Positions 1 to 42,500 of a stretch of DNA of 64,000 nucleotides are shown one piece after another. The stretch is taken from positions 12,867,118 to 12,931,117 of the forward strand of contig NC_072451.1 in the NCBI RefSeq assembly GCF_027596085.1, written 5' to 3'. The notes beneath the pieces were generated by a model. The model was given only the letters and a program-made list of their open reading frames with translations, searched no databases and was not told the DNA's origin. A program made the position numbers and the translations under genes. Within the stretch, counting starts at the first letter, position 1. Every line of letters starts with the position of its first letter. Origin of the DNA: Anoplopoma fimbria (lineage: Eukaryota; Chordata; Actinopteri; Perciformes; Anoplopomatidae).

Positions 1-1622
1 ACTTCCAACATCAACACCATCAGGAAAAAGGTCCAGCAGAGAAAGTACTTCCTTCCAGACAAAATAATTGGTGCCAGTCTGCCCTCAAAATCCACGATTT
101 CTTTGTCTTTAGATTTTAAGATCACTATTCAATTCGATTAGACACAAAATGTGGTAGAATGTTGCCACACCATTGACTTGAGGAAAGCAGTAAGATTTTC
201 CAGTTTAGTTTTCTCTCCATCATCTCCAAAGACTGTATACACATTGATGTAGTCTCTGTGACGTCACCCATGGCTTTCTGAAGGGCTTTAATGAAGCACA
301 AAGGGGGCAGCTACAGCCTTCTCCATCTTGGCAGTGACAACGCAGCCTAACTCCCGGCTAATCCAAAAATGCGCAAAGAGGTGGAGCATGGATGAAGCTG
401 GGGTAGGCCAAATGGTGCATGGTTACTGAAACACTGCCAACTTGCTCGAAGCGACAAGGGTAGCCAAGACTAACCTTGTTGATCCTGGTTGGTGAATTCA
501 CAATTTTAGAATTACAAGTACAAAAATTACAGTGAAATTCAGTGCCTTCAATTTGTGCATTTCTCACGAGAGTTCGACACAAGACGGGTCATGTCAAGCC
601 ACAACTCTGCTGGAGGATTATCAACGTCACTGCCAGTCTCTCCCATTTTGTCTCTGAGACACTATTTGAAGAATATATATCCCAAACCACAATTAAAAAT
701 ACATAGTGTAACATCTAAGGTTGCAACCCCCTCATTTTGGGAAATCATGCATGTTCAGAATAAATGCTTCATCTAAAAGGAGAGAAGATGCTGTGTTTTC
801 TCTGACCGGAAAATTCGGCCAGTTGTGCACCGCCAGACTATAGTCACACAAGCAGTTGTTTGGACTTCATCATTACTTGTCCAGCTTTGTTGTCCTGATT
901 CCTAGCTCGTATTCTATTTCTGTTTAAGTTCATCAAGAAAGAAGCAGAATAGTTTAGTTCCTTGTATGGGCACACATACTTGGCAAATTAATCTAATTCT
1001 GACTTCTTATTTTTTCTACTTGCTCTTCTTTTTTATATGCGATATAACAATTGTTCTGGTAATGTTTGCACGCATCTCATTTTTAACCCGGCCAATATGG
1101 CCTATGGCAGATTATATCAGCTGTAGATAACAAACAATCATTGCTAAAGATACTTCAGTCATTATCTGGTTATTGCGGCCTCTGCAAGCCAGTGTCTGTA
1201 ATCAACGGTCATTTGTTTAGTTTGCTAAGAAATGGCAATAAGGGATCGGAAAAGATTTGGATTCTATAAGCAGATTTGAAAGTGGATTCAAAATGATACA
1301 CGTGCAATCAAACCTCAGGAAAAAATGAAGAGGACTTATTTATATACATTTTGCACTGCGAGACTGTGCATTTACTTGATGCTTATAGCTAGCGTTCAAG
1401 TCAAACTCATGAAAAAAAACTAAATCTCCAGTAGTAAATGCTAGTGTTTTCAGCCACCCATAGTCAAATTAAAGGATAATGGTTGCATCTCTTCTTCATC
1501 CCTTTATTTCAACGGGGCCAGTGAAAGGGGTAGACCAGTTGGTAAATTCTGATGTATTTGCAATGTTGCAATTTTAATTTCAGTCCAATTTGTCTTCCAA
1601 CAGAGTTTTAGGGTGTGTGTAC
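1..1622. other. cherp intron 15, left edge
   Basis: Intronic on the cherp strand and open to the left. No cherp exon was found. At about 60-370 the minus strand shows short coding-looking pieces (VVTAKMEKAVAAPFV, NVYTVFGDDGEKTKL) broken by stops and frame changes; this may be an old retrocopy or transposon remnant that I cannot name. Confidence 0.5.
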
Positions 1623-14126
<12,504 letters not shown>

Positions 14127-14425
14127 GTTTTGTTTAAGTTACAGCAGATCCGCTGAACCTTCATAGATCAGACAATTATTATATAAATCACTGCTTGGTT
14201 TATAAATGAACCATAAAACAACTGCATTACTCCTGTAACGTAGGCCACAACCCAAATTTATTTCCTAGGATGACGCTATCATAAGCGCCCTCCTCTGCAT
14301 CTGATTGGCTGGTGTCAGTATCCGATCCGTTCCAGCCGCTCAATCCTTTCTGCGCATGTGCCGGGTTCGTTCGAGATGAGCCAGTCCTGCGCAGAATCGA
14401 TCACCGGCGATCGCCGCACAATGCA
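14127..14425 (-). promoter_or_regulatory. cherp promoter region
   Basis: Directly upstream of the start codon. It contains a CCAAT box on the cherp strand (14308-14304), NRF1-like tgcgcatgtgc at 14351-14361, a ctgcgcagaa element and the 12-bp palindrome cggcgatcgccg near 14405. There is no TATA box. The transcription start was not determined. Confidence 0.6.
14317..14361 (+). repeat. Promoter-like 45-bp inverted repeat, left copy
   Basis: Reads agtatccgatccgttccagc and on to tgcgcatgtgc. By my count 39 of 45 positions match the reverse complement of the copy at 16776-16820, without gaps. Confidence 0.75.
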
Positions 14426-14432
14426 ATATCAG

Positions 14433-16640
14433 TCAGTCCAGCGAAGTCACAAGTGTTGAATAGATTTGCACAGTCCTCATAGCTTTAAAGTTCTTTGAAT
14501 ATTTTATAGAGTCCCAATATTCATTGACATTCTTAAACACTGGAAAGAAAGGTTTAGAGCCCCCAAACTTGCATTTGCGGATGTGGTACTTAGCAAGCAA
14601 AAATAAAAGATTTATTATGAAATACTTTCCGTCCTTGTCTTTTTTAGGCTCAACCACACCAAAGAAAAGATCCTTGAAACAAAAAGAGAAATCTATCATG
14701 ATGTAAGTTTGGAGGAACTCAAGGACATCTGACCAGGATTTCTCTGTATGGGAGCAATTCCAAAACAAATGGGAAATATCTTCATATGAGCTTTTACAGA
14801 AAGAGCATTCAGTTTCAATATCCTATTTATACCTAAGTACAGACCTTGCTGGGTAGAATCTGTGGATTCATTTAAACGTAACTTCTCTCACTTTATTAGT
14901 AAGCACATATTTGAATGGCAAAGACCAAACTTTCCTCCAAGGCACATTCTCTATTAAGCCGTTCCAATATGGAATTATGTAAGGAATAGTAACAATCTCT
15001 TTTTGGAATAACGCCCTAATTGTTCTATTGTTAGGTCAGTGCTCTGTATAAAAGCATAAATTCCCCACAGCAGTATCAGATAAGTCGATATTGTGAGTCA
15101 GTGGCCATGGGAAATTAATGCCCCCAGCAGCATTCTGATTCCAGAAGGAATTGCATCGAAGACAATTGCATATTCCTTAACCGAAACAGGAATTTGAAAC
15201 TTCCGCAAAAAATCGGAATAACTGTATAGTCTACCATTCAGGTCAAAGAGTTGGCCAACAAGTAAAATATTATTTCTGAACCAGTTTTCGAAAAATAAAG
15301 ATTTGTTTTTGTAGAGAATGTCCTTATTATGCCATAAGTAATATCTATGAGGTGAGAAGTTATGTTTAAATAAGAGACACCAGGCCAAAAGCATCTGCTT
15401 GTGAAAGTTTGACAGTTTGATTGGGATTTTGCTGATATTATAATAGCATAGTAAAAGAAAGTTCAGGCCACCAATTTTGGAGAAAATATAATTTGGAATG
15501 AAATTCCATAGCGATGTTGGATTATTAATGAATTGTCTTAGCCAGTTGATTTTGAAAGTGTTGTTTAAAGTTGTGAAGTCCAAAAAATTTAGACCCCCCA
15601 CATAGATTTGTGTTCATTATTACAGACTTTTTAACAAAATGAGTTTTGTTTTTCCAGACAAAATTAAGCAACATTTTGTCAATTATTTTAGATAACCCAC
15701 TATCAACATCTAAAGAGGCAGCCAAATAAGCGAGTCTGGATATGCCCTCCGCTTTTGACGCTTTTTTATTCTTCCTCTCAAGGATAGGTCTCTTTGTAGC
15801 CAAGAGTTTAGTTTCTTTTGTGTTTTTTCAATGACTGGGTTAAAATTTAACGGACTTCTTATACTTTGGTCTTTAGTTATAGTTTCTCCCAGGCATTTCT
15901 CATGAAAATGGTGGTGTCATCAGCCAGTTGACTAATGATGATATGTCTTTCAGCCATTGTTATCCCTTTCAAAGCACTGTTAGAGACATGCAAAGCTAGG
16001 AATTGAGAAGCGATCAAAAACAAATAGGGTGAGATTGGGCATCCTTGTTTGATTCCACGTGACACACTGAATCTAGGGGAAGTACCAAATTTCAACTTCA
16101 CTGCACTACTACATTCTTATAAAGGGTCCTGAGCTTTCAAAATAAAGCCATGTTCAAGCGAATCGAAAGCCTTATAAAAATCAAGAAACAGAATGAAGCT
16201 GTTGTCGGTAATTATAATCCAATAAATCCAGTACTAATCTAATGTTATTTGCAATATGCCGTTTCCTCATGAACCCAGACTGCGATTCATCTATAATAGA
16301 ATCTAAAACTTCTTTAAGTCTATTAGCGAAGGTAAGAGCAAAAACTTTGTAATCGTTATTTAAGAGTGTGATAGGACGCCAGTTTTCTAGACAGTTTCTG
16401 TCCTTGTCTGGTTTCACAAAAGTCTCTATCTTCTGGGGATATAACTCTACAATGGCCGATAGAGTCTATAAACGAATTAGTCGTAGCCTCACAGTAATTA
16501 GAAGTGTATAGATTGCTATAGAAGTTGTGACAGTGGACAGCTAACTCTCTGGGATCATCAATATTTTTTCCATCCACCTTAATTTGATTTACAGTAGTAA
16601 GTACATTTTTACTTTTTTCAAGTCTGAAGAAGCTGGTTAG
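14433..16640 (-). mobile_element. L1-type LINE body lacking both ends
   Basis: Pieces of an L1 ORF2 on the minus strand, in order: linker (YSNLYTSNY), RT fingers (NWRPITLLNNDYKV, DESQSGFMRKRHI), RT palm (RGIKQGCPISPYLF and LADDTTIF, the catalytic ADD), thumb and C-terminal parts (WLRQFINNPTSLWNFIPNY, NKSLFFENWFRNN) to the final region near 14440. Frames are broken several times. The endonuclease domain is missing, and so are the 3'UTR and poly(A): the sequence passes straight into cherp promoter DNA. Target-primed insertion normally keeps the 3' end, so this is a rearranged fragment. Confidence 0.85.
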
Positions 16641-16775
16641 AATTGTGTCCGACTTGATCCCGACTTGCTCTGACCTCATGAACACGTGGGCAACGATAAC
16701 CTCACGAGAGCGAGGCGGCCGCAGTTCCTTCAAATGTTCACACATGCGTGGTACAAATCGGGCAGGAATAAGTAC

Positions 16776-16820
16776 GCGCATGCGCAGAACGGATCGGGCA
16801 GCTGGAACGGATCGGGTACT
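16776..16820 (-). repeat. Promoter-like 45-bp inverted repeat, right copy
   Basis: On the minus strand reads agtacccgatccgttccagc and on to tgcgcatgcgc (an NRF1-type core). It contains two copies of the cccgatccgttc unit and lies just upstream of the L1 body. Confidence 0.75.
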
Positions 16821-16872
16821 AACAGTCGTACTCTGTGCTCTCGTTCTTCTTCTTCTTTTTGGTTTCATTTAA

Positions 16873-17689
16873 TGGCGGGTGGCAACTGTCGTTAAAGGGG
16901 CATTACATCCATCCAATATATTGGAGTGTGACATAGTTCCCTATTCCCTTTCTTAGAACAAGGAGAAAATCAAACAAACGAATTAAACCAAAAAATGATG
17001 ATGGTGAATTGTCCATATTTCTACTACTGCATATTCTTTATACTCTTTTCCCTTGCTCGCAACTCTGAATGGCACATTCTTCTTGAGAAATATAGAGCAC
17101 CATCCACCTACCTACTCCTTCCTATCACACCTAACAGCAGAATCCTCTATAACCAATGATGTCATTATAGATAAAAAATGTACAGTTTTAATACACCATT
17201 TATTTTAATGTATATATCATCTTTCACTGTAAATAGAAATCCTACACACTGCATACAGACATACTGAGATGTACAGTACATGTGAGAATGAAATAGTGTA
17301 TTAAAACTGTATAAATTATACAGTTGTAGTACACGATTTAAAATGTATAATTTTTAAATGGTGTATTAAAAATGATGTATTATATATATATATAATATTT
17401 ATATCTACACCTAGGCTTATTTTTCTTTACTTTTGTGCACATGAATCCGGTCTACTCTTTATCTTTTTCCGTCCATGTTTGTTGTCCTTGTCTCTAGCTT
17501 CTAGCAGCATGATGTAAAGATGTATTGAGATTTGGTTGCTAGTCCAAATATTTCTACGTTATTCTAAGTTATATTTCTAAGTAACAGAGAAATGCATCAA
17601 GTATTACAAATCCAGTCTCCACTACATTTTAAATGAGAAATAAGTTGTGCATCACGCACGAACCCTGTCACCGTGGCCCCAATCAGTCT
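16873..17689. other. Spacer upstream of pde6d
   Basis: AT-rich. At 17180-17395 there are inverted copies of acagttttaatacac/gtgtattaaaactgt and a TA tract, suggesting a degraded palindromic element. Confidence 0.45.
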
Positions 17690-18041
17690 TCGGTGTGTGT
17701 GGCGTTGCCCCTGGTGACGCGTCTCTATCTAGTGTTGTCCCACCCATGCTTCTCATTCCTGGCATGTGATTGGCTGTTAGTAGCTACCATGTGCGGTTGA
17801 CTGGCTAGGCTAGCTGTCTGTTATTTAGCTGGATATATTTAGCTGATTGCCTTATCGGATCAGATTTAACCTGCAGTCCAACAATATAGAGTTAAGTACA
17901 TATCGTTTATGCTGGTTTCATGCAACCATTAGGCGAGCGACTAGTTAGTTAGCTAACTGGGGAAGATTACTTCAACAGCAGCTTCGTTATTTCAGCAGAT
18001 CCTGGATTTTCTGTAAGTAACGAAAACAGACGATTTGAGAA
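17690..18041 (+). promoter_or_regulatory. pde6d promoter and 5'UTR
   Basis: Contains an inverted CCAAT box (gattggct, 17767-17774) about 270 bp upstream of the ATG and a ggtgacgcgtc element near 17714. The sequence is CpG-richer than its surroundings and shows no clear TATA box. The start site was not resolved. Confidence 0.5.
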
Positions 18042-35252
<17,211 letters not shown>

Positions 35253-36960
35253 CCTCTGACCCCACGACTCTTCCCTCCAAAATGCTGATGTCCTGCCAAG
35301 GTCTATAAATTACCAAGGTTGGCTACGGCTCATTGCTGACTTGGGATCAGCACATTTTGATGAAACCCAGCTGTGGTCCCACAATCAGTGAAGTGAGCTT
35401 TGTGTTTGGTTGTTCTCTTGTTTTGTGTCGACCTGAAAACTTCCTCTAGACCTTGGAAGGAGAGGTGAAAAGAGAAGAGAGTACTCTGCTGTTCAGAGTT
35501 AATTTCTCTCTCGTTATCCCCCTTCAGACTTTTCTTCTGTAAATACATTACCACTGATCACCAGTCAGCCAGGAAGCCACTCTCTGGTTTGGGCTTTTTT
35601 AGAAATCTGCTATCTCTCACTCCAAGGTTGCATTAACTCAGGAACAGAACATCAGACGTGTAACCTGCCTGATGTGATCTTCTCCTTTCTGCTTGGAAAC
35701 ACAGCTCTCCATGTGTTGTGTTGTTGGGAGGAAGTTGAGTGCCTCTCCTGAGATATGTTCAAGAGTTCCTCATCATAAAACACAGGATAACATTTCCTCT
35801 AGCTGCGTCCCACTCCAGAGGCTACCGCCTTTGAAGTCCATATTTCATGACAAAATATATCAGCTGTCCGGTTCCAAAGTCCCATTGAAATGCAGCCTAT
35901 TTTTGTTTAAATTTGAATAACACAACAGGTACATTGTGATCCCCAATATCCCAAAGTCCGGTGCACTGGTTACTTTTTGTCTACTTGTCAAGTCGGAATA
36001 GCTTCTACCAACCACACCTTTCCTGTTTCCTGACCACATGATCTAGTGTAGAACAGTGGTTTTCAGTGTGATGTGACGGAGTACCAAGCACCTGCTTTTA
36101 TTCCAGTTCACCACAAGATACGCTGGTTTATATCCGTTGCTTTTTCCCTGTATTGTTTGGAATGAAGAGCTGCACACTGTTGTCATGATACATGGTTGAA
36201 AATCACTGTGTTTGGGGGACATTCATCAGCAGACAGGGGCTGAAACACATCCACTTGTACTTAAAATGCTCAACCTTCAACTAAATCATCATCAGGTGTG
36301 AATGGAGTCCTACATCATCTATTCTCAGTAGTTCAGATGTTACCAGCGGCTAACCTCAGTTCTTCCCTAAACATTCTGGCTTCCCTATCCAATTTACTGT
36401 TTGTTTTTTTTCTTAGCTGCTGACTGAGCAGTATAAAATAGACTTGTGTTATAATGGAGTTGTGGATTAAAGTCATCCAATGTTGTAATAACATGATGTG
36501 TATATGGTCTTTATTGTTTATGGTTCCCTCCTGCGTTTGACCCAAATGTTCCGAACACCGTTTGGGGGCTGTCACATAATATTTGGTTTGCATAGCAGAA
36601 GTATGAATGAAGAATTTCAAAGCACTGGCACTGTAATTGAACTGTGTAGGTTGTTTAGGTTAAGCTGAATAGGGAAGGCACATTTGAACTAAAGACTTGA
36701 ACTAATAAAATGAAGTAAGCACTACTGTAATTGTAGTGTCTATCTAAAGAGTTTCGGTTTGTCATTCAGGAGGAATGGATCTGTGTGTAGCTGTGTGCAT
36801 GGGATGTTGACTTCTGAGTTTCTCAGTTCAGCCAAGATAACTGCCAATTATTGATTTCTTCCATTTTTGACACTTTATACTTCTGCTCCACATTTCAGAG
36901 GGATTTAAGGTGCAACTCATCTTCTTTCAAGGTGCAATAAAGTTTTCAATTTTGGACAAT
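35253..36960 (+). other. pde6d 3'UTR (probable extent)
   Basis: Sequence after the stop with no other gene. AATAAA signals are at 36704-36709 and 36936-36941; the second is followed by a T-rich segment and then gaatgtgtgtag, a plausible downstream GU element. Confidence 0.5.
36936..36941 (+). terminator. Candidate pde6d poly(A) signal
   Basis: AATAAA followed within 60 bp by a T-rich then GT-rich stretch. An earlier signal at 36704 is an alternative. Confidence 0.45.
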
Positions 36961-37569
36961 TCTTTTGAATCTATAATAGTTAAATAAATGATGTTAGAAT
37001 GTGTGTAGATGGGTCATCAGCACAGTCTTCAACTTACATTTCAACTCAGCAATCTTGCCTTCTTGTTTGTTAAAAATGAAAATAGATCAGCCGAAATGAA
37101 GGCAATAGTATCTGCAAGTGTAGAAGTGAAGTCTTGTAGAGGCGGCAGTTTGATACGAGCATAAAAGAAGGATTCAAGGATAATTTATTGTCATTATGCA
37201 AAACAAGGATACACAACAAAATGCAGTTGTAGCCCATTTTCAGCACAAGAAAAACATGAAAAACAGACACAGTAGTGCATTCCTTCAGTGCATTTTTTGA
37301 ATTTGCATCAGAAGGAATGTAAACAGCAGCAAAACTATGCTCTGAGCAGATAATATGGCCGTCATCTTAGCATTAAAAACTCAACATCAAGAAAACAATA
37401 TCCATCACCTTTCAATAGGTTTGAGCACCAAACATCATGATGTAAACACAGAGTCCATCTCCTTTCATCCCACTGGAGTCCTGCGCTCTGTCTTGCTGTC
37501 TGCCCTCCAAGTGCAGCTTGATCAGCAATGTACGATGGAGTAAGGTCTCTATGAAGATGCGGGCTCAAC

Positions 37570-38390
37570 TGTCACTAACCTCCCAATGCCAATTTCGCCT
37601 GAAGTCTTATTTCATCAATCTTCTTAGTAGATTTAGACTTGCATCCTCTCCACAGATCCTCAGTGCAGGTGGGGGTTGGATGGGAGAGGTGAGGAGGTGG
37701 CAGGGGTGTAGGTGGTTGATTGATCTCAGAGCAGTTAGGGGGTGTGAAGGTTGTCTTGTCGAACCTGCAGTCGAACATATTCAGTTCGTCAGCCAGTTGA
37801 CAGTTCTCCACAGTGTTGGGGGATGGTCTCCTACAGTTGGCCTCGCCACACTGAAGCAGGGTCATTGGCTGTTTTCGAACTCTTCAGTGTAGCACCTCTT
37901 TGCTACTCTGATCTCCTTAGTCAGTGTATTTCTGGCCTGGTTGTACAGGATCCTGTCCCCACTTCTGTAGGCCTCCTCCTTGGCCCGACGAAGCTGCCTG
38001 AGTTCGGCAGTGAACCAGGGTTTATTGTTGTTATATGTGCAGAAAGTTTTGGTCGGCACACATGTCCTCACAAAAGCTGATGTACGATGTCACAGTGTCA
38101 GTGAGCTCAACCAGGTCTGTAGCAGCAACCTCAAAGACACTCCAATCAGTGCAGTCAAAGCAGACCTGTAACTCCAGCTTTGCCTTGTTAGTCCATCTCC
38201 TCACAGTCTTGACCACAGGCTTTGCAGATTTAAATTTATGATAGGCGTCCTTTATTACAGTGTAGCAGTGGTCCAGTGTGTTTTTGTCCCTGGTGGAACA
38301 CTTTGCTGAGGTTTGCTCTGTTAAAGTCCCCGAGAACTATGAGAAGGGAGTCTGGGTGTTTATGCTCCGTGTTAGTTTAAATAAACATTA
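37570..38390 (-). mobile_element. L2/CR1-like LINE fragment
   Basis: On the minus strand: endonuclease end VLGDFN, then LDHCYTVIKDAYH joined directly to VVKTVRRW (an internal deletion of the SDH region), then VPTKTFCTYNNNKPWFTAEL, RRAKEEAYRSGDRILYNQAR and CQLADELNMFDCRFDKTTF. The RT domain is absent. This is the endonuclease-to-RT linker of a jockey/L2-type LINE. Confidence 0.75.
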
Positions 38391-39476
38391 ATATTTTCTA
38401 CTTGATTGTGCTTATTGAATAGTTTTGGATCATTGGCACAAAAAAACACTGCTGGTGTGACTGTCTATGATAGAGATAATCTATAAGTACAAAGTAACAT
38501 GTGATATGAAGTGAAATTAAATTTCTACAGTCTGGCTTCAGGTCATTACCTCACCACCTTTCTATCTATGTCTTCTAAATGTTCATATACATGGGTCAAA
38601 GTTTACGTAGGTCTCCCGTCAAGTTGGTTTTTATAGATCACAAAGTTTGCATCGGACGTTGAATACGCCTTTTTTTAAGGCCCAGTTTGTGCATACGCAA
38701 TAATTATAAATGAGAACCATGGACAGGGACTCACCCTCTCCACCATGAGCTGGTCACAGACAGTAGCACCGTCAGCCGTAGAATGACAGGCAGTCCTTTC
38801 TTCCTGATCAGACTCTTCAACTCATCTATCTCATGTGGACATGGGACATGTGGAGACATGGAGGTGCTTAGGGGACCCCAGCCTCCATTTCAGCTCAGAT
38901 CTGGATTACAATCATTACAACTTTCTGATTTATGGGACATCATGCACAACATTATTGACATAATAAAAATCATTGAACTAAAATGTTGAATTAACCATAT
39001 ACATTAACATGTTCTTGAAATTTGATATTCTACATACATATATATCACTCAACAAGAAGCAACTTGAGAAATGTTTTTGGCATAGTGTATCTTTGGGATA
39101 TCCATTTATGGATATTTTTTTTTAATATTTTATATTTTGAATGTTTTCCTACTTTGTACTGCAACAGCCTCACAACAACTTCTCTCTGGATAAATAAAGT
39201 TGGTCCCATCTTAAACTCATTTTGGTTTTATATCTGTTATTCTAATGAAGAAAACACTACGACTTTACTATTATGCAATTTATACCACTTTTTTGTGTTT
39301 ATTGTCAATTTACAGAGCTTGTAAATCCCTAGACACATAAAAACCAACATCTATTTACGGACATCAATAGAAGGAATAACAACATTAATGTAAAACCTAA
39401 ATATACAATAGATTGATGAATAAAATAAAGTGGGAGACTTAAAAAAATAAAGAAATAGATCAATAAATATGAATGG
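38391..39476. other. Intergenic, pde6d to L1
   Basis: AT-rich. A motif near 38650-38710 (taaggcccagtttgtgcatac) resembles ends of short DNA elements. Nothing firm. Confidence 0.35.
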
Positions 39477-39477
39477 A

Positions 39478-39478
39478 T

Positions 39479-39554
<76 letters not shown>
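39478..39554. repeat. (GATA)n microsatellite
   Basis: About 19 GATA/TAGA units. It abuts the 3' end of the L1 that runs on the minus strand. Confidence 0.95.
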
Positions 39555-39555
<1 letters not shown>

Positions 39556-39559
39556 AAAT

Positions 39560-42500
39560 AAAAAAGGGGAAGGGGCGAATGCCTCAAATTCTGTTCTTTG
39601 CTGTACACTCTTTAGGTCTAAATCAACCTCTCAGGTCAGGAAGTTTTATACCATTAAAATGGTCTATAAAAGGTTGCCAAATTTTGTTAAATTTCTCTTG
39701 TTTTTCAGAGAGATTTAATTAATAATTAATTAAATTAATTTCTCTAGCTCCGAGTGTTTCATAACATCCCTCATTAGATGAGTGTTGGTGCAGTTTTCTG
39801 TTTCCAGTTGAGCAGTATCAATCTTTGTGCCAGCAGGCTAACAAATTAAATCATATTGTGTTCTACACAATTTTTTACTATGTTAGAATCTATAATTCCT
39901 AGACTGCCATCATGGGATCCAAGTTATTTGGTCTATGCAAAATTTTTGATAAGGTCTGAAAAATTCCAGAACATGTGACCTAGTATTGTTGGAACAAGCC
40001 CGTATGTTCACATTTCTGGGAATATTTGTTTCACATTCCTACTGAGCTTTTGTTTAGACCAATGTAAACTATGTATTATCTTAAACTGTAGAAGGCCATG
40101 CTTTGCACACACTGTTCCTCTGTAATCGCTTTACCCAGGTCAGCCTTCCAGGTTGATCACAAGTGTTCCATAATTATATATATTTGATATACCTCCTCTA
40201 CCATCAGGATCTTGCTTAAGTATCAACTCCATTGGAGACTGGATTGGGGAGTTAGGATATGATGGATTACTGTGTTTGACAAAGTTACGTACTTGCAAGT
40301 ATTTAAAGAAATTTGACTGACGTATATTATGTTTTTTTTGTTATCTGCTCAAATGATGGAAATACCTTATCCATGAATATATCTATAAAACTATGAATTC
40401 CTTTTCAAACCAATCATCAAATATTGTATTGTTAAATGAGGGCGCAAAAGTGTGATTTTCAATGAGAGGACTTTGCAGAGAACCAGCCTGCCATCTATAA
40501 TATTTTCGGACCTGGGCCCAAATCTTGAGTGTATGACAAAATACTGGATTGTCCAATGATGCAGTGTTTACAGTGGCCAGGGCTGAGAGTAGCATAGCCG
40601 AAAGAGAAGAGCAACATGCCCTTTCTATGTTCAACCATAAAGGAGATTGTTTTTGTAGCCTGTAGGTCATCATTCTTATATTACATGCCCAATAATAAAG
40701 CTGAAAATTTGGCAACCCTATTCGTCTTGCTGATTTGGGTCTTAGTAAGAATGCCTTCCTTATTCTTGGTATTTTTTTGTTCCAAATGAACTCTGAGATG
40801 ATTTTATCTATGCTGCGAAAAAAGCGTTTTTTTAATGCATATTGGAATACATTGATATAAAAATAGAAACTTTGGGAGGATAGTCATTTTAACTATATTA
40901 ATTAGGCCTGATAATGAAATAGGCAAATGGGACCATTTCTGCAGATCTTGCGTCTTTGTTGTTCTCCTTGTAAAGATCTGCAAACGTTTTAGTGACATTG
41001 ACTCTTAGGTATTTAAACTGGGTAGAAATTCTAAAGGGCACATTTTCAAAGGATTGTTGATCAGCAAGAGCATTAATTGGCATCAATAAGCAGACAGCCC
41101 TGTCTGCTAGTTTGCTTAAAATTAAAGTAGTCAGACCTATGTTTATTTGTTTGTACTGAGGCCACTGGAGAGGCATATAGAAGTTTGATCCATGAATTAA
41201 TGAGGAGCCAAAACCAAACCTTGACAGGGCCGAGAAGAGATAATCCCATTCAACCCTGTCGAAGGCCTTCTCTGCATCCAGGGATATTAGTACTTCAGAG
41301 TGGGAACTTGAGTTAGGTGAGTATATAATATCAAATAATGTAAGAATATTACGGATCATTTGTCTTTTTTTAATAAATCCTGTCTGATCATCATGAATTA
41401 TTGTAGGCAGCATCTTTTCTAATCTAATGGCCATTATTTAATATAAGATTTTAGCATCTACATTTAGCAAACTCACTGGTCTGTATGATGATGGGTTAAG
41501 AGGGTCCCTTTGGACCTTTTTTATGTAGTAAAGAAAATGATGCCTGGTAAAATGTTGTTGGAAGGATACCCCTTGATGATTCATTAAAAACATTTAGAAG
41601 GAGAGGGGCGATTTCTGCAATAAACGTATTGTAAAATTCAGGTGTATAACCGTCTGGACCAGGTGCCATTGAGCATTGAAGACTACGTATTGCCTGAGTG
41701 ATCTCTCACAGAGAAATTGGTTCCTCTAAAGAGTTTTAATTCTCCTTTATTAATAGAAGGAATGTTCAGATCTTCAAAGACATTTTCCAAAAGCTTCGCA
41801 TCCCTTGTCGATTCTGAGGTATATAACTTCACATAAAACTATCCGTGTGAATTTCAGTTATTAGTCTTGATGCCTCCGATATTCTTATCTGACGGGCCAA
41901 ATATTTCCCTATTTTCTCTCCATATTCATAATATTTATGTCTGGAACAACGTATTCAATTAATGGTCTCTGATGTAGAGAGAAGATTAAACTCAGTTTGC
42001 AGAGATATCCTCTTTCCAAGTAGTTCAGGAGTAGGGGATTCTGCATATTGTTGATCAAGCTCTGAAATTTGCCCAGTTAGGTTTGTTACTTCTTCTTTTA
42101 TGTTCAGGTCATTTGTGCACAGTGGGAGATGATCTGGCCACGAATATAGGCCTTCAGTGCTTCCCATAATATACTCTTAAAAACATCTGGGGTTTCGTTG
42201 GATTGCATATAGAAAGCCATCTGAGAACTAATAAAGTCAATATGTATTTTATAGGAAAGTAAACTATTTTCCGTTCGCCAGGTTCTGGATGTATGTCTGT
42301 TGGTGAAAGTTAGTTGTAGTTTGAGGGGGGCATGGTCCGACAATACAATGGCTTCATAATCAATATATTTTACTGCCGACAGCAATTTAGAGTCTACGAA
42401 GAAGTGATCAATCCTGGAGAAGGAATTGTGTGGCTGAGAGAAAAAGTTGTATTTTCATTGAATTGGGTGTATTTATCTCCAAAGGTCTTTTCTATTAGCT

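Noticed and set aside
60..370. Minus-strand coding-looking pieces near the left edge
   Set aside because: Interrupted by stops and frame changes; no family recognised and it does not match missing cherp exons.
36333..36620. Minus-strand frame in the pde6d 3'UTR
   Set aside because: No family features; an expected chance frame in AT-balanced sequence.
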